In this document: in pieces, positions 8,697 to 17,371 of the stretch
How the letters are laid out: every line of letters starts with the position of its first letter
Position numbering within the stretch: position 1 is the stretch's first letter
NCBI GenBank assembly: GCA_903876665.1
Contig: CAIRAY010000183.1
Span: 1 to 64,000 of the forward strand
Direction: 5' to 3'
DNA: 64,000 bases
Origin: an uncultured Fibrobacterota bacterium
GTDB lineage: Bacteria; Fibrobacterota; Fibrobacteria; Fibrobacterales; Fibrobacteraceae
Made by a program: the position numbers and the translations under genes
Notes under the pieces: model-generated
Told to the model about the DNA's origin: nothing
The model's input: the letters and a program-made list of their open reading frames with translations, nothing else
Databases searched by the model: none

Positions 8697-9468
8697 TCCA
8701 ATTTTTTCTGCAAAAAATGTTTCGATGCACTTTGGCCATGGCAAAAAATTGGTCAAGGCTGTTGATGATGTAACCTTTGATATTGCTGACGGTGAGATTA
8801 TCTCCATCGTGGGTGGTTCTGGTTGCGGAAAAAGCGTGCTGGCCAAAGTGATGCTTGGCTTGTACAAGCAGACCTCCGGTGAATTCAAATATCACGGCAA
8901 CGATATCACCAATCAGCGTGATCATTGGAACGACGTCCAGTCGGTGTTTCAAGATCCATTTAGCTGCTTCAATCAGTTTTTCACTATCCGCGCTCAGTTG
9001 AAGGATGCCTTTGGGATTTTGAAAACCAAGCTCACCAAGGAAGAGATCGACCAGCGCGTTGACCGTGCTTTGCTGGCTGTGAATGTAACCCCGGCGGATA
9101 TTGAAGGGAAGTACCCCTTTGAACTGTCCGGAGGACAAATGCAGCGCATGTTGCTCGCGCGCATTTTTGCGCTACGGCCCAAGGTGCTTTTGGCCGATGA
9201 GCCCACCTCCATGGTGGACGCCTGCGTTCGCGCAAACATTCTGGATTATTTGATGAAGCTGAAGCAAGAGCTCGGCATGACCATTGTTTTTGTGACCCAT
9301 GATATCGGCCTCGCTTATTATGTGAGCGACCGTATTTTCATTATGCACGAAGGCAAAATTGTTGAGTCGGGCGTCCCTGATGAAGTGGCCCTCAATCCCA
9401 AGAGCCCTGTAACCATTCAGCTAATTGACGATATTCCCGAGATCCACAAGGAATGGATCAAGCGATAA
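8686..9468 (+). CDS. Oligopeptide ABC transporter ATP-binding protein, DppF/OppF type
   Basis: Second ATPase of the importer. It has Walker A GGSGCGKS (about 44-51), canonical signature LSGGQMQRM (about 148-156), Walker B VLLADEPTS and switch histidine in FVTHD. At 260 aa it lacks the cysteine-rich C-terminal extension present in its partner, so only one subunit of the pair carries it. AGGTGAGG precedes the ATG, which lies inside the preceding gene. The operon ends with a strong terminator. Confidence 0.92.
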   Translation: MPTNPIFSAKNVSMHFGHGKKLVKAVDDVTFDIADGEIISIVGGSGCGKSVLAKVMLGLYKQTSGEFKYHGNDITNQRDHWNDVQSVFQDPFSCFNQFFTIRAQLKDAFGILKTKLTKEEIDQRVDRALLAVNVTPADIEGKYPFELSGGQMQRMLLARIFALRPKVLLADEPTSMVDACVRANILDYLMKLKQELGMTIVFVTHDIGLAYYVSDRIFIMHEGKIVESGVPDEVALNPKSPVTIQLIDDIPEIHKEWIKR

Positions 9469-9486
9469 AAAAGCGTTCCAAAAATT

Positions 9487-9518
9487 AAAAAGCTCCTGCC
9501 GATTGGCGGGGGCTTTTT
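9487..9518 (+). terminator. Rho-independent terminator of the ABC importer operon
   Basis: AAAAAGCTCCTGCC (9487-9500) pairs over 14 positions, including G-U pairs, with GGCGGGGGCTTTTT (9505-9518) around a GATT tetraloop, with the T-run built into the distal arm. Confidence 0.9.
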
Positions 9519-9551
9519 CATCACAGGCGACTTAATAACTCGCTTTTGAGG

Positions 9552-9639
9552 CCGTTCCGAGCGAGGTGGGACGAGGCGATATTCAAAAAATATCGCCAAG
9601 GAGGGTGACGCACAATCGTGTCATCTGCAGCCGGAACGG
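9552..9639. other. Three-stem folded intergenic element
   Basis: An 8-bp closing stem, CCGTTCCG (9552-9559) with CGGAACGG (9632-9639), encloses two hairpins: GGCGATAT/ATATCGCC (9575-9582, 9590-9597) and TGACGC/GTGTCA (9606-9611, 9618-9623, one G-U). This is a compact three-way junction of 88 nt with no coding content. It matches no riboswitch core I recognise, and the strand is undetermined. Confidence 0.45.
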
Positions 9640-9666
9640 GACGAAATGGGGTTGTTTAGTGGCCTG

Positions 9667-10626
9667 TCAATAGGAGAAGCGGACCCCGGACAGCAAGGTG
9701 TGGGTGTTAAGGTTGGGAACCAGCATGGTGGTGCGATAACCCAAATCGATTCCGATTCCTGGTTTGATCCAGTAAACTCCGCCGATCCCGAGGAACATAT
9801 TGGAGCGGGTGGTCGGATCGGATTGCTGAAGCTGACCCACCATGTGCTGATAAAGAAGAAGTTTGTAAAGCCCTGAAACCTTAAGGTCCACTTTGGTATG
9901 GAACGATGCCACCCATTCCCCGGCGAGACCCGCGTAGCCTTGCAAAAACACCCCGCCGAAGGATTGAAGAAGCATAGCCCCCCCGGTCAGTTTGTGAATA
10001 CCCATCCACTTGGTGGTCCTGGCAAAGCCTGAAACTTGGCCCCCAATGGGGGAATTCAGCAAAGCCTTGTCCGCAAAGGCTTGGTCATACCCCAATAGGT
10101 CGATCCCTGCTCCTACAGATGTAAGCCGGTCGCTGGATTTGGAAAGATTGCGCTCCCAAAAAGCCCCCAGCGAAAAATTCAAATACCCAAAGTTCTCATA
10201 GATGACCGGATCCTGGTCCACAGGAATTTCCAGGGAAATATATTGAGCGAGAGCCCGGATTCCCCAGGCATCTCTTCCGCCGGGGAGTTCTCGGGACCAT
10301 TGGGTCCTCAGGACCTGGGAATTCCCCTGGTTGTCGCTGGATTGAAACGCATAGGATGGCATGGCGAAGGCTTGGAGCTCGTAGTCGACGATCAGGGGAT
10401 TGATGGGATGGAGCCCATTTTCGCTAAGCGGGGAATATTTAGAGCTGAAGGATGGGCTGCGGATAATGGTCTGCAGGGCCAAGGTACTGACGAGGGCGTT
10501 GGGTTCGGCGGGATTCTCCGCGCTACCGGGGAGAAGGCCGGTGTCGGAAATTTCAAGCCCTTGTTGGGCCATCGAATCCCTGGGCAACAAAAAAAGAATG
10601 GATAGAAAGCAGGACAATTTTCGCAT
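9667..10626 (-). CDS. Predicted outer-membrane or exported protein, unknown function
   Basis: A 319-aa protein with a signal peptide (KLSCFLSILFLLPRDSMA, cut before QQG). The remainder is rich in alternating hydrophobic/aromatic strands and ends in FSY, a terminal aromatic pattern common in outer-membrane beta-barrels. No named family was recognised. It is divergent from rplM, with about 165 bp of shared promoter region, and its 3' end faces the folded element at 9552-9639. Confidence 0.7.
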   Translation of the reverse strand: MRKLSCFLSILFLLPRDSMAQQGLEISDTGLLPGSAENPAEPNALVSTLALQTIIRSPSFSSKYSPLSENGLHPINPLIVDYELQAFAMPSYAFQSSDNQGNSQVLRTQWSRELPGGRDAWGIRALAQYISLEIPVDQDPVIYENFGYLNFSLGAFWERNLSKSSDRLTSVGAGIDLLGYDQAFADKALLNSPIGGQVSGFARTTKWMGIHKLTGGAMLLQSFGGVFLQGYAGLAGEWVASFHTKVDLKVSGLYKLLLYQHMVGQLQQSDPTTRSNMFLGIGGVYWIKPGIGIDLGYRTTMLVPNLNTHTLLSGVRFSY

Positions 10627-10791
10627 GATTTGAAAGTAATCCCATATTTTCAGGAAGGATCAGGAGATTTTTTTTGGGGAATGCGAATAGAAGCCCTTTC
10701 CAGTTCGTAGGGTTTTACTATTATTGAGCGCACTTTACCGAAGTTCAGGGTACCCGACCCCCTGGGCAGTCCAACATTTTGAGGATAGAAT

Positions 10792-11220
10792 ATGAAGACC
10801 GTAATGGTGAATCCAAGCAAAGTCGAACGGAGCTGGAAGATCGTTGATGCACAAGACAAGGTTCTTGGGCGTTTAGCGACCGAAGTAGCCCGTATGCTCA
10901 TGGGAAAAGACAAGGCCATCTGTTCCCCCAATGTGGACTGCGGCGATTTTGTGATCGTCGTAAATGCCGAGAAGATTCTTCTCACTGGCAAAAAGGCAAC
11001 CACAAAGAAGTATTTCCATCACACCGGCATGATGGGTGGCGAAACCTGGACTTCTTTCCAGCAATGGATGGAAAAGGACAACACCTATCCTCTCAAAGCC
11101 GCCATCTGGGGAATGCTTCCGCATTCTTCCTTGGGTCATGAGATGATCAAAAAATTGAAGATCTACGCTGGTGCGGAACATCCGCATTCTGCCCAAAAGC
11201 CAACATCGGTTACCCTGTAA
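10792..11220 (+). CDS. rplM: 50S ribosomal protein L13
   Basis: Binds 23S rRNA early in large-subunit assembly. The 142-aa length is standard. Family segments include SWKIVDAQDKVLGRLATEVA near the N-terminus, the GDFVIVVNAEKI strand and the C-terminal KLKIYAGAEHPHSAQKP. It opens the translation cluster rplM-rpsI-rpsB-tsf. TTGAGGATAGAAT before the ATG contains the ribosome site. Confidence 0.98.
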   Translation: MKTVMVNPSKVERSWKIVDAQDKVLGRLATEVARMLMGKDKAICSPNVDCGDFVIVVNAEKILLTGKKATTKKYFHHTGMMGGETWTSFQQWMEKDNTYPLKAAIWGMLPHSSLGHEMIKKLKIYAGAEHPHSAQKPTSVTL

Positions 11221-11228
11221 TTTTAATC

Positions 11229-11234
11229 GGAGGA
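11229..11234 (+). promoter_or_regulatory. Shine-Dalgarno that decides the rpsI start
   Basis: GGAGGA is the only strong ribosome site in the rplM-rpsI gap. It lies 7 nt before an ATC codon at 11242. An in-frame TAA at 11224-11226 rules out any start further upstream. No ATG, GTG or TTG occurs in frame between that stop and 11311. Confidence 0.75.
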
Positions 11235-11241
11235 TAAATCT

Positions 11242-11649
11242 ATCGCTACCGCAAAAGTCGCCAAGAAAGTTTTCCGGGGTACCGGTCGTCGCAAGAACGC
11301 AATCGCCTGCGTGATCATTAAGCCCGGCACAGGCAAGCGCGTCATCAATGGCCGCGAATTTGCCGATTATTTCCATTCTGAAACCCAGAACATGGTCGCC
11401 AACCTCCCGTTCCTCATTCTTCAGAATGCGGACCAATGGGATGTGGAAGTCTCCGCCAATGGCGGCGGCATTTCCGGCCAAATGGGTGCAGTCCGTCTCG
11501 GAATCGCCCGCGCTCTCGTCGAGAACGACGAAGCAGCAAAATCCCCTCTCCGCAAGGAAGGCCTGCTGACTCGTGATCCTCGTGCAGTCGAACGTAAGAA
11601 GTTCGGTCGCAAGAAGGCTCGTAAGCGCTTCCAGTTCAGCAAGCGTTAA
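11242..11649 (+). CDS. rpsI: 30S ribosomal protein S9, apparent AUC start codon
   Basis: Small-subunit protein whose basic C-terminal tail (KKARKRFQFSKR) reaches toward P-site tRNA. From ATC 11242 the protein would begin (M)ATAKVAKKVFRGTGRRKNA, the expected S9 N-terminus, and total 135 aa, the normal length. The first canonical start, GTG 11311, would remove the conserved GTGRRKNAIA region. So the start is read as a non-canonical AUC with a strong Shine-Dalgarno, unless the base at 11244 is a sequencing error for G. It follows rplM by 21 nt. Confidence 0.93.
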   Translation: MATAKVAKKVFRGTGRRKNAIACVIIKPGTGKRVINGREFADYFHSETQNMVANLPFLILQNADQWDVEVSANGGGISGQMGAVRLGIARALVENDEAAKSPLRKEGLLTRDPRAVERKKFGRKKARKRFQFSKR

Positions 11650-11666
11650 TTCACCACAATCAATCA

Positions 11667-11728
11667 CCGGTACGCAGGGCGCCTCGGTGGCTGGAGCAAT
11701 CCAGCTTGGGCGGCCTAGTGCGTACCGG
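11667..11728 (+). promoter_or_regulatory. Stable hairpin in the rpsB leader, possible S2 autoregulatory site
   Basis: A perfect 10-bp outer stem, CCGGTACGCA (11667-11676) with TGCGTACCGG (11719-11728), encloses an inner GCTGGA-gcaa-TCCAGC hairpin. It lies between rpsI and the rpsB ribosome site (AAAGGAG). No T-run follows, so it is not a simple terminator. Its place in the 5' leader of rpsB-tsf, which is autoregulated by S2 in other bacteria, suggests a ribosomal-protein leader. Confidence 0.5.
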
Positions 11729-11753
11729 GTAGTAAAACCGAAAGGAGCTCACC

Positions 11754-12491
11754 ATGGCACTGCCAACCGTTGAAGACCTGCTTGGAGCAGGATCCCACTT
11801 TGGACATCAGACTCAGCGCTGGAACCCAAAGATGAAGCCATTCATTCTCACCGAGAAGAATGGAATCTATGTCATCAATCTTGAGAAGACCGTTTCCCAG
11901 CTGAAGCTTGCTGGCGAAGCCGCTCATCGCATTTCCGCCGAAGGTCGCACGGTCCTTTTTGTTGGAACAAAAGTGGCTTCCCGCGTTGTCGTGGAAGAAG
12001 CCGCTAAAATGTGCAACCACTTCAGCGTTTCGAATCGCTGGCTCGGTGGCATGCTCACCAATTTCCAGACCGTTCGCAAGAGCGTAAAGCAGATCGACAA
12101 GATCGAGCAAATGGAAAAAGAAGGCCTTTTCAAAGCCATGCTCAAGAAAGAAGTCTTGGACTTGAACCGCAAAAAAGATCAATTGATGATCGTGTTTGGC
12201 GGAATTCGTGAAATGGCACGTCTCCCAGGCTTGGTGGTCGTTGCCGACCTTCAGCACGAGCACATTGCGGTAGCTGAAGCCCGCCGTTTGAATATCCCCA
12301 TTATCGGCATTTGCGATACCAATGTGAATCCAGAATTGGTTGATTATCCAATTCCTGCCAATGATGATGCGGTCAAGTCCGTTAAGCTCATCCTTGACTA
12401 CATTGCCGAGCAGATTGCTCCTCGTGCCAATGGTCTCGGCGAAACAGAAGCCAGCGCCGTTGCCGCTAAATTTGAAGGTGCGGAGAGATAA
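11754..12491 (+). CDS. rpsB: 30S ribosomal protein S2
   Basis: Required for completing 30S subunits. The 245-aa protein has the signature DLLGAGSHFGHQTQRWNPKM at the N-terminus, NRWLGGMLTNFQT mid-protein, and PIIGICDTNVNPELVDYPIP near the C-terminus. A strong AAAGGAG precedes the ATG. It is followed 2 nt later by tsf, the usual partner. The preceding leader contains a large stem-loop. Confidence 0.98.
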   Translation: MALPTVEDLLGAGSHFGHQTQRWNPKMKPFILTEKNGIYVINLEKTVSQLKLAGEAAHRISAEGRTVLFVGTKVASRVVVEEAAKMCNHFSVSNRWLGGMLTNFQTVRKSVKQIDKIEQMEKEGLFKAMLKKEVLDLNRKKDQLMIVFGGIREMARLPGLVVVADLQHEHIAVAEARRLNIPIIGICDTNVNPELVDYPIPANDDAVKSVKLILDYIAEQIAPRANGLGETEASAVAAKFEGAER

Positions 12492-12493
12492 TC

Positions 12494-13360
12494 ATGGATA
12501 TTACCGCTTCTATGGTCAATGCCCTGCGCGAAAAGACTGGCGTAGGAATGATGCAATGCAAGAAGGCCCTGACCGAAACCCAGGGTGACATCGAAAAGGC
12601 CATCGAGCTCCTGCGCAAGCAGGGTGCTGCCGTTGCCGCCAAGCGCGCTGACAAGGATGCGAACGAAGGTGCAATCCTTCTCGCTACCGGCGCGGGCAAG
12701 GCTGTCGTGGTCGAAATCAATTGCGAAACTGATTTTGTTGCCAAGTCCGACGATTTCAAGGCTCTCTCCAAAGATGTTGTCGATGCGATGCTCTCCAACA
12801 ATATCACCACGGCTGAAGAGCTGATGGCGATCCAGGTTGGCAAAATCGATATCCATGGCCGCTTCTCGGAAGTGATGGCTAAGATCGGTGAGAAGATCAC
12901 CGTGCGTCGCCTCGCCAATATGTCCTTTGGTGAAAACGAGCTCGTTGTCACCTACTCGCATCTGATGGGAAAAGCCGGAGCGGTTGTGAAACTCGCTTAT
13001 ACAGGCACTCCATCCGATCTGAATGAACTGAATGCCTTGGCAAAAGATATCGCCATGCAGGCCGTTGCTTTCGACGCAGTTGCGCTCGATGAGTCCGGTG
13101 TGCCTGCGGCGCTAGTTGCCAAGGAACGCGAGATCGCCAAGGAAATGATCATCAATGAAGGCAAGACCAAGCCTGATTTCGTGGATCGCCAAGTCGATGG
13201 CCGCGTCAAGAAGTATCTGCAGGGTATTTGTCTGGAAAGCCAGATGTTCCTCCGCGATAATAAAATTTCCGTGAAGGATCATGTCAAAGCTACCGGCGAC
13301 AAGCTGGGCCTTTCTTCTCTGAAGATTGCTCAGTTCATGAAGTTCGAACTCGGAAAATAA
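12494..13360 (+). CDS. tsf: Elongation factor Ts
   Basis: Nucleotide exchange factor for EF-Tu. The N-terminal UBA-like domain contains VNALREKTGVGMMQCKKAL, and the EF-Tu contact signature INCETDFVAKSDDF occurs near residues 76-89. The length of 288 aa is normal. It is tightly linked to rpsB and followed 10 nt later by pyrH. Confidence 0.98.
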   Translation: MDITASMVNALREKTGVGMMQCKKALTETQGDIEKAIELLRKQGAAVAAKRADKDANEGAILLATGAGKAVVVEINCETDFVAKSDDFKALSKDVVDAMLSNNITTAEELMAIQVGKIDIHGRFSEVMAKIGEKITVRRLANMSFGENELVVTYSHLMGKAGAVVKLAYTGTPSDLNELNALAKDIAMQAVAFDAVALDESGVPAALVAKEREIAKEMIINEGKTKPDFVDRQVDGRVKKYLQGICLESQMFLRDNKISVKDHVKATGDKLGLSSLKIAQFMKFELGK

Positions 13361-13370
13361 AGGATAGCCT

Positions 13371-14087
13371 ATGTCACCAGAACCTCGGTTTTCAAGGATT
13401 CTACTGAAACTTTCAGGTGAGGCCTTGGCCGGGGCAAAGGGGCATGGAATTGACTCCGCCATTTTAAGCGCCATGGCCAGCGAAATTGCTGCCGTGGTGC
13501 TTTCTGGTATTCAGGTGGCCGTCGTCATTGGCGGGGGTAATTTGGTCCGTGGTGTCGAAGCCAGTGCTGGCGGAATGAACCGTGCTGCAGGCGATTCCAT
13601 GGGAATGCTAGGAACGGTCATGAACTGTCTTGCCATGCAGGACGCACTGGACAAGCAGAATTGTCCATCGGTGGTCATGTCGGGAATCCGCATGGAGCCG
13701 ATTTGTGAATTCTTTGACCGTCGCAGAGCCACAAGCCTGCTCGCTTCGGGCTCGGTTGTCCTATTCGGTGCAGGAACGGGAAATCCGTTTTTTACCACCG
13801 ATACTGCCGCGGCTCTTCGCGCTATTGAGACCGACTGCAATGTGATCATGAAGGCCACCAAGGTCGATGGCGTGTACACTGCGGATCCCAAGAAGGATCC
13901 CACAGCCACCCGCTTCGCTTCCATCACTTATGGCGAGGTATTGGCTCGCGGTCTGGGGGTGATGGACGTTTCTGCTACTGCACTGTGCCAGGACCACACA
14001 ATGCCCATTTTAATTTTTAAAATGGTCGAGGGGAATTTAACCCGCGCATTGCATGACGATTCAGTTGGATCTTTGGTAACTTGTTAA
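13371..14087 (+). CDS. pyrH: UMP kinase
   Basis: Phosphorylates UMP to UDP. This 238-aa amino-acid-kinase-fold protein has RILLKLSGEALAG at the N-terminus, VVIGGGNLVRG (about 45-55), the FGAGTGNPFFTTDTAAALRA segment (about 131-150) and KVDGVYTADPKKDP (about 164-177). It sits between tsf and frr, the classical order. AAAGGATAG precedes the start. Confidence 0.98.
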   Translation: MSPEPRFSRILLKLSGEALAGAKGHGIDSAILSAMASEIAAVVLSGIQVAVVIGGGNLVRGVEASAGGMNRAAGDSMGMLGTVMNCLAMQDALDKQNCPSVVMSGIRMEPICEFFDRRRATSLLASGSVVLFGAGTGNPFFTTDTAAALRAIETDCNVIMKATKVDGVYTADPKKDPTATRFASITYGEVLARGLGVMDVSATALCQDHTMPILIFKMVEGNLTRALHDDSVGSLVTC

Positions 14088-14122
14088 TTTTCTGGAAACT
14101 GCACTAATCAAGGGATATCCGA

Positions 14123-14653
14123 ATGGAATACGCATCAAAAATGGAAAAAGCCATCGAGTCCACTCAGCGTGAGTTTGCCCGCATCCGTGCCGGACAAGCT
14201 TCTCCTGCTATCCTGAGCGATATTCGCATCGACTATTACGGAACTCCCACAGCCATTTCGCATGTGGCGAACATCACTGTTCCCGAGCCCCGCCTTTTAC
14301 TGGTCACTCCTTGGGAAAAGCCCATGATCGAAGCGATTGAAAAAGCCATCATGGCGGCCAACATTGGTGTAAATCCAATGCGTGATGGCGGGTCGATCCG
14401 CGTTTCACTGCCCATCCTCACCACCGAGCGTCGCCAGGAATTGGCAAAAATCGTGCGCAAGCACGCCGAAGAGGGCCGTGTGGCAATCCGCAACGTTAGG
14501 CGTGAAGCCATGGATGCCATCAAGAAGCAGAAGGATACCCCGGAAGACCAGGTCAAGGTCCTCCAGGACGAAGTTCAAAAGGCCACGGACAAGTTCATTG
14601 CCAAGATTGACGAACTCGCCCATGCCAAGGAAGCAGACCTAACCAAGGTCTGA
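14123..14653 (+). CDS. frr: Ribosome recycling factor
   Basis: Splits post-termination ribosomes together with EF-G. The 176-aa protein has the hallmark FARIRAGQASPAIL (about 18-31), YYGTPTAISHVANI (about 38-51), GGSIRVSLPILTTERRQEL (about 88-106) and a C-terminal coiled-coil helix. It is 35 nt after pyrH and 13 nt before uppS. Confidence 0.98.
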   Translation: MEYASKMEKAIESTQREFARIRAGQASPAILSDIRIDYYGTPTAISHVANITVPEPRLLLVTPWEKPMIEAIEKAIMAANIGVNPMRDGGSIRVSLPILTTERRQELAKIVRKHAEEGRVAIRNVRREAMDAIKKQKDTPEDQVKVLQDEVQKATDKFIAKIDELAHAKEADLTKV

Positions 14654-14666
14654 TAGGGCCTCGCTC

Positions 14667-15374
14667 ATGGCCGCAATGCGTCATATCGCAATTATCATGG
14701 ATGGAAATGGCCGTTGGGCCAAGTCCAAAGGGTTGGAGCGTTTCCTGGGACACCGTTCCGGAACAAAGTCCACGGTCATGGCGGTTGGCTACGGCTGCGA
14801 TATTCAGCTTGAACACCTGACGCTCTACGTTTTTTCTTCGGAAAATTGGAGCCGCCCTTCCATTGAAGTCAATTACCTCATGGGTTTGATGATTGAAATG
14901 GTAGAGCAGGAGCTACCCAATTTGATGGCTCGGAATGTCCGATTGGTGGTGATCGGCGACATCACGCGGATTCCCGAAAAACCCCGCATGAAGTTGCAAG
15001 ATGCCATTCGCCAAACCGCAAAAAATAGCGGAATGCAGCTGAATCTGGCGATCTCCTATGGTGGACGTCAGGAAATTGTGGATGCCTGCAAGGGCATTGC
15101 ATCCAAAGTTGCGTCGGGTGAATTGAAGATTGATGATGTCAATGAGAATCTATTTGCCCAGCATCTCTATTTGAAGGGCGCTCCCGATCCCGATCTGGTT
15201 ATTCGGACGGGTGGGGAATACCGGCTTTCGAACTACCTGCTTTGGCAGGCCGCCTACAGTGAATTTTTTATCAGCGACGTTCTATGGCCCGACTTTTCCA
15301 AGGAAGACATGGATAAGGCGGTTCAGTTTTATTCCACTCGCCAGCGTCGTTTCGGGAAGGTCATCGATGAGTAA
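14667..15374 (+). CDS. uppS: Isoprenyl transferase (undecaprenyl diphosphate synthase)
   Basis: Makes C55 undecaprenyl diphosphate, the lipid carrier for peptidoglycan and LPS. The catalytic IIMDGNGRWA motif is at residues 9-18 (Asp12), followed by GHRSGTKS, LYVFSSENWSRP and the C-terminal RTGGEYRLSNYLLWQAAYSE region. The length of 235 aa is typical. It overlaps the cdsA start by 8 nt. Confidence 0.96.
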   Translation: MAAMRHIAIIMDGNGRWAKSKGLERFLGHRSGTKSTVMAVGYGCDIQLEHLTLYVFSSENWSRPSIEVNYLMGLMIEMVEQELPNLMARNVRLVVIGDITRIPEKPRMKLQDAIRQTAKNSGMQLNLAISYGGRQEIVDACKGIASKVASGELKIDDVNENLFAQHLYLKGAPDPDLVIRTGGEYRLSNYLLWQAAYSEFFISDVLWPDFSKEDMDKAVQFYSTRQRRFGKVIDE

Positions 15375-16188
15375 CTTGACGGTCCGAATTCTCTTTGCCC
15401 TGGGGGGAACTCCGGTCGTTTTCTTCCTGATCTGGTACAATGAACTCACCCGGTTCGGGATGATGATCGCTTTGCTTTCGATCGCAGCCTGGGAATGGTC
15501 CCGCATGGTGGCCATGAAGATTCCTGGACCCGCCATGAGCGTCGGATCTCCAGTTGCAACGGGCTTACTGGTTTTGGCCTGGGTGATCGAGCGCTGGATT
15601 CCTGGAATCCTCCTGGTAGTCGGGAGCGAAATCACCTTGTTGTATTTGTTGGTTGGATTCTCCCGGGTAAAAATCGAGCATTTGTTCCCTTGGATCATCA
15701 TGCATGCTTCTGGGGCCTTGTACCTCGGGCTTTGGGGCGGAATGATGATCAAGCTCATGGGCGAAGGCCATGGTTTTGAATCTTCGGCGCAGTTTATTGT
15801 GGTCATGTTTGCCATGTGGGTCTGCGACACCTTTGCCTATTTTTCTGGACGGCTTTTTGGCAAGCACAAGTTAGCTCCAGAAATTTCCCCCAAGAAAACC
15901 TGGGAAGGCGCCATTGGCGGAACCATTTTTACCGTGGCATTCATTGTCGGCGTTGGCAATTGGGCCTTCCACACCAGTCTTTGGACCAATGTTGTTCTGG
16001 GTTTGGTTCTTTCCGTTGCCGGCCAGACGGGCGATTTGTTTGAATCCGTGGTCAAGCGTTGGGCCGGAGCCAAGGATTCATCCCAGGTGTTCCCCGGACA
16101 TGGTGGCGTAATGGACCGGCTGGACAGCCTTTTTATGGCGGCTCCACTGACCGTTGTCCTTCTTGGCGTTGTGAAAGCCGTCTCCTGA
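15367..16188 (+). CDS. cdsA: Phosphatidate cytidylyltransferase
   Basis: Makes CDP-diacylglycerol, the precursor of bacterial phospholipids. The 273-aa polytopic membrane protein carries the motif SPKKTWEGAIGG and the C-terminal signature SQVFPGHGGVMDRLDSLF. The ATG at 15367 overlaps the uppS stop and gives the usual N-terminus; the open frame continues upstream but out of family context. It belongs to the uppS-cdsA-dxr-rseP envelope/isoprenoid block. Confidence 0.96.
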   Translation: MSNLTVRILFALGGTPVVFFLIWYNELTRFGMMIALLSIAAWEWSRMVAMKIPGPAMSVGSPVATGLLVLAWVIERWIPGILLVVGSEITLLYLLVGFSRVKIEHLFPWIIMHASGALYLGLWGGMMIKLMGEGHGFESSAQFIVVMFAMWVCDTFAYFSGRLFGKHKLAPEISPKKTWEGAIGGTIFTVAFIVGVGNWAFHTSLWTNVVLGLVLSVAGQTGDLFESVVKRWAGAKDSSQVFPGHGGVMDRLDSLFMAAPLTVVLLGVVKAVS

Positions 16189-16204
16189 TTCCTTAGGATC
16201 TTCC

Positions 16205-17371
16205 ATGATAAATATTTGTCTTCTCGGTGCCACGGGTTCGATCGGCGATTCGACCCTGGGCGTGGTGGATCAGCACCCGGATCAATTCCGGATCCATTCC
16301 CTGGCTGCCCATACCAATTGGGAAAAAATTCTGCAGATTGCCCGGGCCCGCAAGATTCGACGGGTTTGCCTGTTTGATGCCACCGCCGCCTTTCAATTAA
16401 CCCAGGTTGCCCCTGACCTTGAAGTCCTTTGTGGGATGGATGGCTTGCTGGAGCTGGTTCAGGATCCGCAAATACAGACGGTGGTAAACGGATTGATGGG
16501 TTCGGTGGGTTGTTTGCCAACCCTGCGAGCCGTTGAAAACGGAAAAACCATTGCTCTGGCCAACAAAGAAACCATGGTAATGGCTGGGCCCGTGATTCAG
16601 GATGCGCTGGATGCAAACCCCCGGGCAAGCATTGTTCCGGTGGATTCCGAGCACAACGCGATTTTTCAGTGCTTGGCGGGCCGCCCCATTTCCGAGGTCG
16701 AAACCCTGTTGCTGACCGCTTCGGGCGGACCATTCCGGGAGCTCCCCAAGGACCGTTTTGCCCACATCACGGTTGCGGAAGCGCTCAAGCACCCCACTTG
16801 GACCATGGGTCGCAAAATCACCATCGATTCGGCAAGCATGATGAACAAAGGCTTGGAGGTCATCGAAGCCCATTATTTATTCCGTGTCCCGTACGATCAG
16901 ATTCAGGTTGTGGTTCATCCCAAATCCATCATCCATTCTTTGGTGCAGTTCCGGGACGGAAGCCTGATGGCGCAGCTCGGTGTCCCCGACATGAAGGTCC
17001 CCATTCAATGCGCGTTGACTTGGCCTGAGCGTCTTTCTCTTCGCACGGGAAGGCTGGATTTGCCTGCCATTGGGCAGCTCCAATTTTTTCCACCGGACTT
17101 TGATCGCTTTCCCTGTCTGCAACTTGCCTTCGACGCTGGGCGCATGGGTGGAATCGCGCCGGCTGTGCTGAATGCCGCCAACGAGGTTCTGGTAGCCGCT
17201 TTCCTAGACGAATCGATCGCATTTTTGGATATTCCAAGAGGTCTAGAATTTTGTTTGAGTTCGGTTTCGATGAGTGAGGGTCGCTTGACTCTTGCCCAGG
17301 CACTGGAAGCGGATTCGAATGCCAGGGAATTTGCTCGGGCATATATCGCCCGGAAGGTTAGTCTGAAATGA
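16205..17371 (+). CDS. dxr: 1-deoxy-D-xylulose 5-phosphate reductoisomerase
   Basis: First committed step of the MEP isoprenoid pathway, NADPH-dependent. The 388-aa protein has the nucleotide-binding GATGSIGDSTLGVV at the N-terminus, the metal/substrate motifs VDSEHNAIFQCL and TASGGPFR, KITIDSASMMNKGLEVIEAH and the HPKSIIHSLVQF segment. The MEP route fits the adjacent uppS. It overlaps rseP by 4 nt. Confidence 0.97.
   Translation: MINICLLGATGSIGDSTLGVVDQHPDQFRIHSLAAHTNWEKILQIARARKIRRVCLFDATAAFQLTQVAPDLEVLCGMDGLLELVQDPQIQTVVNGLMGSVGCLPTLRAVENGKTIALANKETMVMAGPVIQDALDANPRASIVPVDSEHNAIFQCLAGRPISEVETLLLTASGGPFRELPKDRFAHITVAEALKHPTWTMGRKITIDSASMMNKGLEVIEAHYLFRVPYDQIQVVVHPKSIIHSLVQFRDGSLMAQLGVPDMKVPIQCALTWPERLSLRTGRLDLPAIGQLQFFPPDFDRFPCLQLAFDAGRMGGIAPAVLNAANEVLVAAFLDESIAFLDIPRGLEFCLSSVSMSEGRLTLAQALEADSNAREFARAYIARKVSLK

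Noticed and set aside
9541-9640. tRNA gene or c-di-GMP riboswitch in the three-stem element.
   Set aside because: No anticodon or T-arm arrangement, no acceptor stem, and no GEMM core sequence; only generic stems are visible.
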